This document shows positions 35,231 to 46,321 of a stretch of 64,000 nucleotides of DNA, piece by piece. The stretch is taken from assembly GCA_034769895.1 (NCBI GenBank), contig CM068372.1, positions 370,903,258 to 370,967,257 on the forward strand. Reading direction: 5' to 3'. The DNA is from Magicicada septendecula (lineage: Eukaryota; Arthropoda; Insecta; Hemiptera; Cicadidae). The notes below the pieces were generated by a model, which saw only the letters and a program-made list of their open reading frames with translations, was not told where the DNA came from and did not search any database. Made by a program: the position numbers and the translations under genes. Numbering within the stretch: the first letter of the stretch is position 1; every line of letters begins with the position of its first letter.

Positions 35231-35369
35231 ACTATAAATTGACGCATCCAACGTGTGGAAAATCAACACGGGAGAGAGACACCCGTTAAACTATAAATTG
35301 GCGTTTCCAACGTGGAGAATATTTAAACATTATTATACCTTCATTCGACCAAGCGGTTACACTATAATA

Positions 35370-35428
<59 letters not shown>
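35231..35428 (+). repeat. Leader with two PBS-like modules and a (TA)n tract
   Basis: Two modules, AAATTGACGCATCCAACGTG near 35236 and AAATTGGCGTTTCCAACGTG near 35296, each preceded by ACTATA, lie about 60 bp apart. GGTTACACTATAATATATA and a (TA)n tract of roughly 60 bp follow, up to the start of the Gypsy LTR. The modules resemble the primer-binding site for tRNA-Lys(CUU), whose 18-nt complement is TGGCGCCCAACGTGGGGC. Confidence 0.6.
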
Positions 35429-35430
<2 letters not shown>

Positions 35431-36137
35431 CAATGAAACACATGATCCTGATAAGCAGTGCAGGCTTGTGTAATACACAGACGGTAAACAATCATGTTCC
35501 AAATGGTAGTTTGTTAGGTTTGGTTTTTTGTGGTATAAGTTTTGTATTTTAGAACGGATTAGGAATTAGGCTTAGTCAAACTGTGTATTATTTTATATGT
35601 TATTTATTCATGTACTATGTCAGTGGAAATGTGCGTGCGTGCGGGAGTGACAAACGTTTTCCCGGCTGTGCGTGATATAATTATCGAATCGTTGTGACAC
35701 TTGAACTGAACATAAACTACTATATTAGCTACAGTTCTCGAATATTTCCTAAGTTTAAAATGACGTTAAAATATAAAGCTCGCTGTAAAACGCATTTCTG
35801 CGTGAGATAAAGGCATTCAGAGATAACCATGTATGCATGCTCTTGCAAATTCGATGCACTTTACAGCATGAAACACTGCCGAGTCGTGTGCAAAGTAACC
35901 ATGTGACTTCCTTCCACCAATAAGAAGCTGGAAGGCAGTCGGAATTTTCTTAAGTCTGTGGCTGCACAGTTAGTTCTTCTCATCTAGCTATTGCGATCGG
36001 AACGTGCAATTCTTGTGCAAGATTTTTCGCTTGCAAGAATTTGTTAAATCTTTTCGGCGGTAGTAACGAGTGCGAACGCTCAGAACTGTTTGTTTAATAC
36101 ATCTTTACACACGGTATTCTTATTGTAACATAGCGTG

Positions 36138-36145
36138 TATAAATA
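36138..36145 (+). promoter_or_regulatory. TATA box in the Gypsy A LTR
   Basis: TATAAATA lies in GCGTGTATAAATAAGTGAAC, conserved at 42932-42939 in the next LTR. Its position about 700 bp into a 1.4-kb LTR fits the U3/R boundary region. Confidence 0.55.
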
Positions 36146-36718
36146 AGTGAACTTAGACTGTGTTACTGTGTGAGGTATTCTGCAGTACCAGTAGTATTTC
36201 ATAATTTACTTATTAATAAAATATTATCATCAGTAGTTTCCGCGTGAGTGGAAGATTTCCGCATAGGGAGGTCTGTTGACCGTGGTAGACTCGGTGTTAC
36301 GTGTGAACACTTAATGAGTCCGGATTGGTATAAGCCTAATATACCGTTTCTAAGTAATACCCACTGTGACCTGAGATACTTATGAATTATAAATAATGTA
36401 TAAATTTTCAGAAGTAGTATCCCTAGAACCGTTGTTCGTATGCGAAGCGTCAGTGTCAACGTTGGAACTCCAGGACACCAGCCCAGCTGGAAGCGTCACC
36501 AGGGTGAACCATCTGTCATCGTACGCCACGCCTGACGACTCCACGACACAGCAAAGCCCCCCCCCCTTTACATCAACATCGGCGTGGGAATCATCATATA
36601 TGTAATGTACCACAACTCGTATATGAACAATAATTAACAATTTAAAAGACTAATCTGAAACTATAATTATTATGCTTCTCAAATATATCCTATAAACAAT
36701 TTCATATGTCTTGTGTGC

Positions 36719-36724
36719 AATAAA
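36719..36724 (+). terminator. Polyadenylation signal AATAAA in the Gypsy A LTR
   Basis: AATAAA occurs about 105 bp before the LTR end. The equivalent in the second LTR reads AATAAG (around 43515), so that copy has lost the consensus hexamer. Confidence 0.5.
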
Positions 36725-36825
36725 TAATCTTAAACCCTCCAATATAGACTTTTGCATTAAAACACACATACTACCATATCCTATGCGCCAATAGTTAAGT
36801 TATTTGTGTTGTCGCATAGAGATAT

Positions 36826-36847
36826 TTGGCGCTTAGCAACGTGGGGC
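36826..36847 (+). promoter_or_regulatory. tRNA-Lys-type primer-binding site of Gypsy A copy 1
   Basis: GGCGCTTAGCAACGTGGGGC follows the LTR. Arthropod tRNA-Lys(CUU) ends in GCCCCACGTTGGGCGCCA, so the expected PBS is TGGCGCCCAACGTGGGGC. The match is good at both ends but carries a few extra bases in the middle. The same form occurs at 43622-43643 and, on the minus strand, near 63923-63945 (with one change). Confidence 0.7.
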
Positions 36848-37226
36848 ACGAAAAATAACGGTAATTTTACGCTATTCTATATATGTCAAAGAATATAAAA
36901 TTTGTTGGTAAAATCCGACGTATAATTATAATTAATGTAATATTTGTGTGTGTATGGTTCATATAAAAATCTGAGGATATAATTTATCAATTGTGCATAT
37001 TCTCTTGTGTGTCATATATGAACAATTTTATCAGTATATAGGAGATAGATTATTAGTTGTTTTGTGTGTTAGATAAGGTTATTTACATTTTCGTATATTG
37101 TATTGCTTACTGTGTGCATATAAACTGGGTTACACTACGATAATAATCTTATAATAATAATAAGTTTCGTAGCGTTAAGTCAAGGAATTAAAATTTTAAT
37201 AGAATTTTAAATTAAGTTTGATCAGT
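36848..37226 (+). other. Gypsy A untranslated leader, copy 1
   Basis: About 380 bp, AT-rich, repeated at 43644-44022 and inverted at about 63544-63922. No coding signal. Confidence 0.7.
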
Positions 37227-38375
37227 GTGGCGGATTTAGCAGAAATAAAGAATGCTTTAGCGGCCGTATTAGCTAATATGAAAACCATGTCCGAAGAAAA
37301 TAAAGCCAGTCAAGTGAAGATGGAAGCGAATATGCAGAAACATTCAGAAGAAGACATGAAACGAAATAAAGCGCTCCATGACGAGAACAAAAAAATATAT
37401 GCGGCCGTGCAAGACCAATCCAAACAGAGCAAACAAATGTTAGAAGCTACGGAAAAGCGAATTAGCGAGACGGTAGAAGTTATAAGATCTAACATAGAGT
37501 CGGTGTTAGAGGTTAATAATTCACGCATTAGTGAATGCGAGGCTAAAATCTCCGGGATTGAGGAGAAAGTAGTATAGCACGCGTCCACAGTGAGTGAATT
37601 AGTGGCCGAGCAAGACATGCGAATCCAAGAGCTGCAACATCAAGTGTCACGACTGCAAAATACGTCGTCACCTGTCAATTATACTAAATATGTCTACAAG
37701 ACCTTAGGTGACGCTAATTAGCAGCTGATGTTCTTTGGATGAGAAAATGAAAACCCCATGAACTTCATTAAAGTTTGCCAACGGGATCTGGAAGCGATTG
37801 GGGACAATTTAAGTGAGGCCGACAAAATTAATTTCGTAGTACGGCGACTAAAGGGTACTGCGGCGGAGTGGTTCTCTGTCATTCAGGATAAGATCAGCAC
37901 ATATGAAGATCTGGTAAAGCATTCAGGGCTAGATACTGGAATGAGGAGGTCCAGAGAAAGATCCGCGTGCAACTGAAGTTTGGAAAATATTCCAGTACAA
38001 AAGGTTCCAAAGAATCATAGGCCTACGTAATTCAATTAATATCAAGGGCTAAATACCTAGAACCTATCATAACGGAACCGGATATGGTCAATAAACTGGC
38101 ACAACATTTCGGACGCGGCAAACAAGTTGCCGTCATTACACAAGGGGTAAAACCCTTAGAAGAGCTAAATGGGAGGGTATTGACAATCAGAGTAATGGTA
38201 GTAACAGTAGTGAAACACCGCGAAAACAGTTTCAATATCAACGTCAAACAAAGCAACCACAATCACAACAACAACATAAAACGACAATTAAAATACAACT
38301 CAGAAATTTAATACCAACAGGGTAGCAGTAGTGACGGAAAATGATTCAGATGAAGAGCAGTCAAAAAACGTGTAA
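37227..38375 (+). pseudogene. gag of Gypsy A, copy 1
   Basis: The protein starts as VADLAEIKNALAAVLANMKT; the expected initiator is GTG here but ATG in copy 3. An N-terminal coiled coil follows (residues 1-150, K/E/Q-rich), then the capsid-like core NPMNFIKVCQRDLEAIGDNL and FVVRRLKGTAAEWFSVIQDK. A Q/N-rich tail ends in DSDEEQSKNV. There is no CCHC knuckle. In-frame stops occur at 37575-37577 (TAG), near 37719 and near 37740. Frameshifts near 37924 and a deletion near 38165 complete the decay. Confidence 0.85.
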
Positions 38376-38386
38376 GGCTGCACGGC

Positions 38387-38686
38387 ATGGGTCCGTGCAA
38401 CAAAGTAAATATTACACGTAAGAATACAAATAGATTTTCAAAAATCAGATCCAACAGTAAAAAGCAGTTCAATCAATCGAGTGTGAATAATGTTAGTTGT
38501 AAGAATAAATTTGTTGCATCTGGCCTATATCCTGCAGAAATTAGGAATAGTTTAGTTTGCAATGATGATAGCAATGAATGTGAGGAAAATATTAGTGTTG
38601 AAAATGACTCTAACCTTATCGTCAATGCAAAAATCAACCTTGTGTTGGTGAGGTATTGTTCGACAGCGGGGCAGAAAACTCGCTGA
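38387..38686 (+). pseudogene. Intermediate frame between gag and pol, Gypsy A copy 1
   Basis: A 99-codon frame in a different register from both gag and pol, with K/N-rich then acidic composition (PCNKVNITRKN, then NDDSNECEENISVENDSN). It overlaps the start of the protease frame by 31 bp; the pol frame is -1 relative to it. The same arrangement is preserved in copy 2 (47030-47332). It is probably the N-terminal extension of pol, reached by -1 frameshifting, but no clear slippery heptamer was identified. Confidence 0.55.
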
Positions 38687-41600
38687 TGGACGAGTGGTTC
38701 CTATTGAGGCAGAAAAACCACTTTAAAAACATCCCGATTCTGACGGTAAATCACAAAATTATAAAATCAGCGACGGGTGAGTCGCAGATGGTTGACAAAC
38801 AAGCACTAATAACAATATACATACAGGGAGTAGATATAGAAATCACTGTAATTATTATTAAAAAACTTGTATATGATATTATTTTGGGAGTCGACACGTT
38901 AAATAAACTGCACGCTACCATTGATTTTCCAAACAAAACGTTGAAATGTACAGTTAATAATAATCAACACAATATCAGATTGGGACGCAGGAGGGGTAAG
39001 GAGGGGTCCGTATGTAGTCCGTATACATTAGCCCGACCGGCTGTTCAACAAGCCGATAAGATAACACATAACTCACTGACCCACAGTAGTCAGGTAACGG
39101 GCAGCGAGCAAAACAAACTACAACGTGTGCTAGATAAATTCGGGTCGATATTTTCAAATAAACCGACCACAACAAATGTATACGAGCACAAAATTCAGAT
39201 CACTGATGAGAATAAATTTGTGCGGAAAATTTACCCCATCCCTCTACACTATCAACAGCAAGTTGATGAAGAAGTCAGGGAGATGCGTGAGAGTGGCGTG
39301 ATAGAACGCACAGATAGCAAGTTTCTGAACCCTATGGTAGTTGTCAAGAAAAAGAATAATGACGTTAGGTTATGTATTGACATGAGGACACTTAACACCA
39401 TTACAAAAAAAAACTACGACTGTTCTCCGAATGCGGAGAACCTGTTCATTAAATGCCAGGGGGTTAAATATATGTCCCGCCTCAATATCAAAAGTGGATT
39501 CTGGCAAATTCCCCTTGTTAAAGAATCAAGGAAGTACACAGCATTTCTGTATCGGAATAAATGCTACCAATTCAAAGTATTTCCCTTCGGATTAATAACA
39601 AGTTTAGCCGGCATGGTCAGGTTTTTGGAATTAGCTTTGGGTCCTGAGGTGGAAGATTTTGTTATCGTATTCGTGGATGATATTTTGATTATATCCATAT
39701 CTTTCGAAGAGCATATCCAACACCTCGAAATCGTATTTCAAAAATTAAAAGACGCTAACCTGACCCTCAACCTTGAAAAGTGCGAGTTTGGTAAATCGCA
39801 GATTAAATGTTTAGGACATTTAATTTCGGCGGATGGTATAACAAATGATCCTGAAAAAATACAAGCAATCATGGAGTTCCCGAACCCCAGGAAACCTAAG
39901 GACATCAGAGCATTCCTCGGTCCGACGGGTTATTTCCGACGTTTTACTCCTGAGTATTCTGAAACAATTGAGCCGTTGCTGGAACTGCTGTGTAAGAATA
40001 CAAAATATAGATGGGAGGAGCGTCACGTGCATGCCTTTAACGCAGCCAAAGACCTGTACAGCAGAAACCTTCACGTATTACATCCCGAGAAGGAGGGCAC
40101 GTATGTCTTAAATTGCGACACCTCGGATTATGCCATCGGAGGAGTACTCTACCAACGAAATGAAAAGGGTTAGCACAAAGTGATCGCTCACAGCAGTAGA
40201 TCACTAAAAGGGGTTGAACGCAACTACTTCACCTCAGAGAAGGAAATCTTGGCCATAGTATAGTGCATCAGCAAGTTTCGATACTACCTGGTAGGGCAAC
40301 ATTTCGAAATCCTTTCGGACAACCAGGCCTTATCGTTCATGCTGCGCTGCAAGTTGGCTAATGCTCGCATATCCCGTTGGATCATGGCCATCCAGGAATA
40401 TGACTTCACGATTAAGTACTGCAAGGCCAGCGAGAACAAAACGGCGGACACGTTAAGCCGATACCCTCCGGTAATGGAAGAGCGACATGCTTCAAATAAT
40501 AAAGAAGTACAAATTCTGGGTATTAAATACAAAATAGAAGATAGTCTTAAGAATAAGTTAAAAAATATTGGTACGGAACAGCAACGGGACACCAAATTAA
40601 ACCAGATCAGTAACGCGATCCGGATCCAAGAAATCCCGAAATACAAAATATATAAAAATGTGCTGTATAAAATTGTTAATGGGGGTTGGAAAATCATGGT
40701 GCCTGACCTTACCTGGATGTGTCACGAGAGCCTAGCACATGCGGGGGCTTATAAATGTTACCTAGCAATGCGGGAGGATTTTGTATGGCTAAATATGGCC
40801 AGGAAAGTAAAGGCCATACTTCGCACATGCCACGCCTGCCAAACTGCGAAATATCCCAAGCAACATACCCAGGTAGAAATGGGTAACATTGTGGCAAGGA
40901 ATAAAAACTACTTCGTCTGCATTGACTTTTTAGGTCCACTTCCGCGGGCGGCGCGTGGGATGAAGAACCTCGTGGTTTGTACCGATGCCTTCTCCAAGCA
41001 TGTCAGCCTGTACGCCATCGGTAGACCTACAACATCGGCTGTAGTAAACATCATATTAAATAAATACATACCGAAATATAGGCCCATTAAAAAAATACTA
41101 TCGGATCAGGGGAAACAGTTTACGAACACCAAATGGCACTCTGATCTAGAAAAACACGGTGTCCAGACTGTACTGACAGCGATCTGGAGACCGCAAGGAA
41201 ACGTGGCTGAACGCGTCAATAAGGAGTTGAGTAGATTATTCCGGACATATTGTAATGTTAACCAGAGTAAATGGCCGGAATTCCTGGAATTTTTCGAATC
41301 TGCCATAAATGGCAATTACAATTCGACTACAGGATATACCCCAAATGAACTCCAAACCGGAGCGATGCCAGGACGGAACTGGGAAGGTCACATCGAAAGG
41401 ATATCTACTCAGAATGTGCCGATACCAGTCGAAATAAAGAAACTTGAGGCGAGGCGACGCATTAAAAAGTGCGCAGAAGAGCGCACGGAAAATTTTAATG
41501 CCGAACATAAGCTTGTGAGTTTCAGAACTGGGGAGAGTGTGCTTTTGCGTGCATTGAATGTTGGAAGAAGGGAGGACAACACAGCCGCGAAGTTTTTCAG

Positions 41601-41736
41601 GCTACAGAATGGTCCTTATACCCTATCTGAGCAGGTTGGAAAGAATACGTTCATATTAACCAATCCCAGCACTAACCGTGCGATTGGTAAATTTCATGGT
41701 TCGTTGCTGAGAAAGTATTATACAAAAAATCCATAA
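38656..41736 (+). pseudogene. pol of Gypsy A copy 1: protease, RT, RNase H, integrase
   Basis: A single reading frame of about 1027 codons with two in-frame TAG codons (40171-40173 and 40261-40263). In order: protease with LFDSGAENSLMD and later YDIILGVDTLNKLHATIDF; RT with LNPMVVVKKKN, LNIKSGFWQIPL, FPFGL and the active-site VFVDDIL; RNase H with CDTSDYAIGGVLYQ, FTSEKEILAI and SDNQALSFML. Integrase follows, with an H-H-C-C zinc region (HESLAHAGAYKC, then TCHAC). Its catalytic acidic residues are in CIDFLGPLP, LSDQGKQFTN and NVAERVNKEL. A GPY/F module (LQNGPYTLSEQVGKNTF) closes the C terminus. There is no chromodomain. The two nonsense codons fall in and beside RNase H; otherwise the motifs are intact, suggesting fairly recent death. 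Confidence 0.93.
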
Positions 41737-42207
41737 ATAAACATAAATAAATGTCAGGATATAGGATGTAAGAATGTGTAGCTTTATTTAAAATATGTCA
41801 GTTCATGTATAAATGTTCTATGTAGAGTAATTCTGTGAATGAATGGTAATCTAGTAGAGATAAGGAATGCAGTCTGTTGTGAAACACGCCAGGGTGTGGA
41901 GTGTTTACAATGCGACCTTGCCCAATTGCTATCTGCTTGTAAAGAACATGTGTATTTGTTATGGTTTTAAAGGTCATTGTTGCAAGGTGTCTTTGGTTTA
42001 TTTATTCTGTCAAGTTGACAGTTATGGAATGTTAGTATTGTAAAGAAGTTGTTTATTTGATTTTACGTTTGAGAATATTAGTGTTGTATTATTCATAGGG
42101 TTAGGAATTTATTAATGATGTATTAAAAGAAAAAATATTTTTTAATTTTGGTTTATTCAACTAAAAAAAAAAAAAAAACATTTTTTTATGCGGGAAGGGG
42201 TTAATCC
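41737..42207 (+). other. 3' untranslated region and polypurine tract of Gypsy A copy 1
   Basis: AT-rich and non-coding, with a 16-A run at about 42163-42178. GCGGGAAGGGG at 42190-42200, seven bases before the LTR, is the likely plus-strand primer (polypurine tract). Confidence 0.6.
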
Positions 42208-43620
42208 TGCAATGAAACACAGGATCCTGATAAGCAGTGCAGGCTTGTGTAAAACACAGACAATAAACATTCATGTTTCAAATGGTAGTTTGTTAGGTTT
42301 GGTTTTTTGTGGTATAAGTTTTGTATTTTAGAACGGATTAGGAATTAGGCTTAGTCAAACTGTGTATTATTTTATATGTTATTTATTCATGTACTATGTC
42401 AGTGGAAATGTGCGCGCGTGCGCGAATGATAAACTTTTTGCCGGCTGTGCGTGATATAATTATCGAATCGTTGTGACACTTGAACTGAACATAAACTACT
42501 ATATTAGCTACAGTTCTCGTATATTTCCTAAGCTTAAAATGACGTTAAAATTGATTTCGTTAAAATATAAAGCTCGTTGTACAACGCATTTCTGCGTGAG
42601 ATAAAGGCATTCAGAGATAACCATCTATGCATGCTCTTGCAAATTCGATGCACTTTACGGCATGAAACACTGCCGAGCCGTGTGCAAAGTAACCATGTGA
42701 CTTCCTTCCACCAATAAAAAGCTGGAAGGCAGTCGGAATTTTCTTAAGTCTGTGGCTGCACAGTTAGTTCTTCTCATCTACCTATCACGATCGGAACGTG
42801 CAATTCTTGTGCAAGATTTTTCGCTTGCAAGAATTTGTTAAGTCTCTTCGGAGGTAGTAACGAGTGCGAACGCTCAGAACTGTTTGTTTAATACATCTTT
42901 ACACACGGTATTGTTATTGTAACATAGCGTGTATAAATAAGTGAACTTAGACTGTGTTACTGTGTGAGGTATTCTGCAGCACCAGTAGTATTTCATAATT
43001 TACTTATTAATAAAATATTATCATCAGTAGTTTCCGCGTGAGTGGAAGATTTCCGCATAGGGAGGTCTGTTGACCGTGGTAGACTCAGTGTTACGCGTGA
43101 ACACTTGAAGAGTCCGGATTGGTATAAGCCTAATATACCGTTTCTAAGTAATACCCACTGTGACCTGAGATACTTATGAATTATAAATACTGTATAAAAT
43201 TTCAGAAGTAGTATCCCTAGAACCGTTGTTCGTGTGCGAAGCGTCAGTGTCAACGTTGGAACTCCAGGACACCAGCCCAGCTGGAAGCGTCACCAGGGTG
43301 AACCATCTGTCATCGTACGCCACGGCTGACGACTCCACGACACAGCAAAGCCCCCCCCCCTTTACATCAACATCGGCGTGGGAATCATCATATATGTAAT
43401 GTACCACAACTCGTATATGAACAATAATTAACACTTTAAAGACTGTATCTGAAACACTATCATTATTATGCTTGTCAAATATATCGTATAAACTATTTCA
43501 TATGTCTTGTGTGCAATAAGTAATCTTAAACCCTCCAATATAGACTTTTGCATTAAAACACACATACTACCATATCCTATGCGCCAATAGTTAAGTTATT
43601 TGTGTTGTCGCATAGAGATA
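42208..43620 (+). repeat. Shared LTR: 3' LTR of copy 1 and 5' LTR of copy 2
   Basis: Same start (TGCAATGAAACACA) and content as 35429-36824, with scattered substitutions and a 14-bp local duplication near 42545 (TTAAAATTGATTTCG). It is followed not by host flank but by a second PBS, leader and gag, so two internal regions share this LTR. Confidence 0.88.
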
Positions 43621-44483
43621 TTTGGCGCTTAGCAACGTGGGGCACGAAAAATAACGGTAATTTTACGCTATTCTATATATGTCAAAGAATATAAAATTTG
43701 TTGGTAAAATCCGACGTATAATTATAATAAATGTAATATTTGTGTGTGTATGGTTCATATAAAAATCTGAGGATATAATTTATCAATTGTGCATATTCTC
43801 TTGTGTGTCATATATGAACAATTTTATCAGTATATTGGAGGTAGATTATTAGTTGTTTTGTGTGTTAGATAAGATTATTTACATTTTCGTATATTGAACT
43901 GCATATTGTGTGCATATAAACTGGGTTACACTACGATAATAATCTTATAATAATTATAAGTTTCGTAGCGTTAAGTCAAGGAATTAAAATTTTAATAGAA
44001 TTTTGAATTAACTTTGATCACTGTGGCGGATTTAGCAGAAATAAAGAATGCTTTAGCGGCCGTATTAGCTAATATGAAAACCATGTCCGAAGAAAATAAA
44101 GCCAGTCAAGTGAAGATGGAAGCGAATATGCAGAAACATTCAGAAGAAGACATGAAACGAAATAAAGCGCTCCATGACGAGAACAAAAAAATATATGCGG
44201 CCGTGCAAGACCAATCCAAACAGAGCAAACAAATGTTAGAAGCTACGGAAAAGCGAATTAGCGAGACGATAGAAGTTATAAGATCTAACATAGAGTCGGT
44301 GTTAGAGGTTAATAATTCACGCATTAGTGAATGCGAGGCTAAAATCTCCGGGATTGAGGAGAAAGTAGTACAGCACGCGTCCACAGTGAGTGAATTAGTT
44401 GCCGAGCAAGACATGCGAATCCAAGAGCTGCAACATCAAGTGTCACGACTGCAAAGTACGTCGTCACTGCTCAATTATACTAC

Positions 44484-46321
44484 TATAACGTGAATGTAGA
44501 TCACGTAAGCCTATATTATGTAATTAACGTAATTAATCATTTAATGTATGTTTTTAGTTATTATTAAGCAAATTAAATGTGTTGATAAAAAGATTGAGGC
44601 AAAATAACGTCTCACAGAAATATTGTAAGTTGGCGACAGTCTGGCGGCAACAGAATAAAAGCGCATTGTACAATAAACAGCTTTCTAAAGTCATAAAGAA
44701 GGAAATGCTTTGTTCGCGAAAAATCATAAAACTGTTGAGTCCCGTTAGATTTTGACGAACGACAACCTTGGGAAAAACAATGGATCAGGCGATAAAAAAA
44801 AGAGAAACTTTTGTGAAAGTCGCGTCGCTTGGTGTAGCAGTCGGTCACGTGGCGAAACTCCCGCGTTCCGCAGACTAAACACCAATGAGAAAAAGCGTGA
44901 CTTTAGAGCGCGAGTTTTTTTACGGTTCCTGAATGGACGAATTTAAAGTTCCCGGCAAGGAAATCAGTCATGAGCCTATCGGAATTATTTGAGTAGAACG
45001 GGTGGGAAAAGAGAAATAGTGAGCCCTATAAATAATACCCCGTGTACAGCTAAGTAAGCTTTTTTTAGTCTTCTTTTTCTCTTAGTATGTGTTAAAGACG
45101 CTCTTGGTATACTTTAACTTCGTTTTTAATAAGTTTTTAAAGTGTTAAAGTATATTAGCTTGATTAACCAACATGTAAAGTAATATATCGGAGTGTACAG
45201 AAAACTATTCGTGTATTTTAGAATCTCGTTATGAATTAAAGAAACTATCAAAATACTTTAATAAGTCTTGAAGTATTTGAGTGCGTGTTGGTCGAGGAAC
45301 GCGACGGTCGTTGTTTGTACGGCAAAGACAAGCATGAGATGAGTCTTCATCGCGAGTGAATCATTTAATTAGTGCGTACAGCAAGTAAGAAGCAGTTTTA
45401 TTTAAATCAGTGAACTAGAAGTACAGTAATTACTAACACAGTATATTTTGTCTTGTGCGCGAAAAGTCGAGTGTAGTATTTAATCAGAGTTCCGATGTGT
45501 GTATAGAATCGATGAAAGTAATTGTGAATGGAATTAAAGCAAAGTATGGTGCGACGTGAAATTGTGATATATGTTCACTCAAGGCATTGTCGGCAGATGG
45601 AATGGATAATCCTGAACACAAGTAACAGTTTCATTGTACTTATGTAATAACTAATATTCTATGTAGTCGTATCGTCTATATCCCTAAACATCCCGTTTCA
45701 TTCTAAAAGAACCGACGAGCAGTTGGATGCTAGTAATATTATTCTACCCTTTATGACTTTAGAAACGCTCAATTTAATTAATGTAAATTAGGATTGACAA
45801 ATTCAGAGTTGTATTAAATATATCTGATGGTTGTCAGAAGTCAATATCTTGTTAATATTAAGGCATTGAATATATACATATATATATATATTGTCTTACA
45901 AGAATTAGTAATAATTAAAAGTTATTAGCATCTTAACTGCAGAGTTTTTATTCAAAAAACCCCCTGAGATCACATAACATCTCTGGCGCCCAGCATCTAA
46001 TACCTTTTAAACCAAATATTATTACATTAAATAAGATAAACTTAATTACTTACAAATTATACACATAAAAGTTATATTTGCTGCACCAATAAGTGGGGCT
46101 AGTCACGAGAGTTAGTAATATTTGTCGCCATCAACGTGGTGCAGTTGTAGAGAATAGTAATATTTGGCGCAGAACATGGAGCAAACCCACGATAAGTAAT
46201 ATTTGGCGCCTAGAACGTGGAGCAAACCCACGATTAATAATATTTGGCGCATCCAAACGTGGAGCACAATTCCACTTAAGTAATATTTGGCGCAGAACGT
46301 GGAGCAAACCCACTATAAATA
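44484..46321 (+). mobile_element. LTR-plus-leader unit C inserted in Gypsy A gag
   Basis: Comparison with the uninterrupted gag copies gives sharp edges, flanked by ATACTAC on both sides (44477-44483 and 46322-46328). About 1.5 kb of non-coding LTR-like sequence ends CACATAACA at 45979. A PBS-like TGGCGCCCAGCATC (from 45984) follows, then a leader with tandem PBS-like modules. No gag, pol or second LTR is present. It is either a severely deleted retrotransposon or an incomplete reverse-transcription product. Confidence 0.6.
46110..46318 (+). repeat. Five tandem PBS-like modules (about 42 bp each) in unit C
   Basis: Modules near 46118, 46163, 46201, 46242 and 46286 have the form AATATTTGGCGC, then 2-7 variable bases, AACGTGGAGC, AAACCCACGATTAATA. 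The GGCGC and AACGTGG arms match the tRNA-Lys(CUU) PBS; the middle varies. The whole row ends at the right edge of the insertion. Confidence 0.75.

Larger units (their letters stand above)
35429..36824 (+). repeat. 5' LTR of Gypsy A copy 1
   Basis: Begins TGCAATGAAACACATGATCC and is repeated almost unchanged from 42208. It contains a TATA box, an AATAAA signal, and a C-run in CAAAGCCCCCCCCC that varies by one base between copies. The 3' limit is estimated from the PBS at 36827. Confidence 0.85.
35429..43620 (+). mobile_element. Gypsy retrotransposon A, copy 1 (LTR - gag - pol - LTR)
   Basis: Two near-identical LTRs (35429 to about 36824, and 42208 to about 43620) bracket a leader with a PBS, gag, an intermediate frame, a full pol (protease, RT, RNase H, integrase with GPY/F module), and a polypurine-rich stretch before the 3' LTR. 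The order PR-RT-RH-IN is that of Ty3/Gypsy. Gag and pol carry stops and frameshifts, so it is a dead copy. The right LTR leads straight into a second internal region. Confidence 0.9.

Noticed and set aside
36380-36640. Open frames in the Gypsy A LTR (both strands, also 43174-43434)
   Set aside because: They lie within the regulatory LTR, have no domain, and their conservation follows from LTR identity.
46110-46318. CRISPR-like array
   Set aside because: Repeats are imperfect, spacers are not unique, the genome is eukaryotic, and the units match a tRNA primer site.
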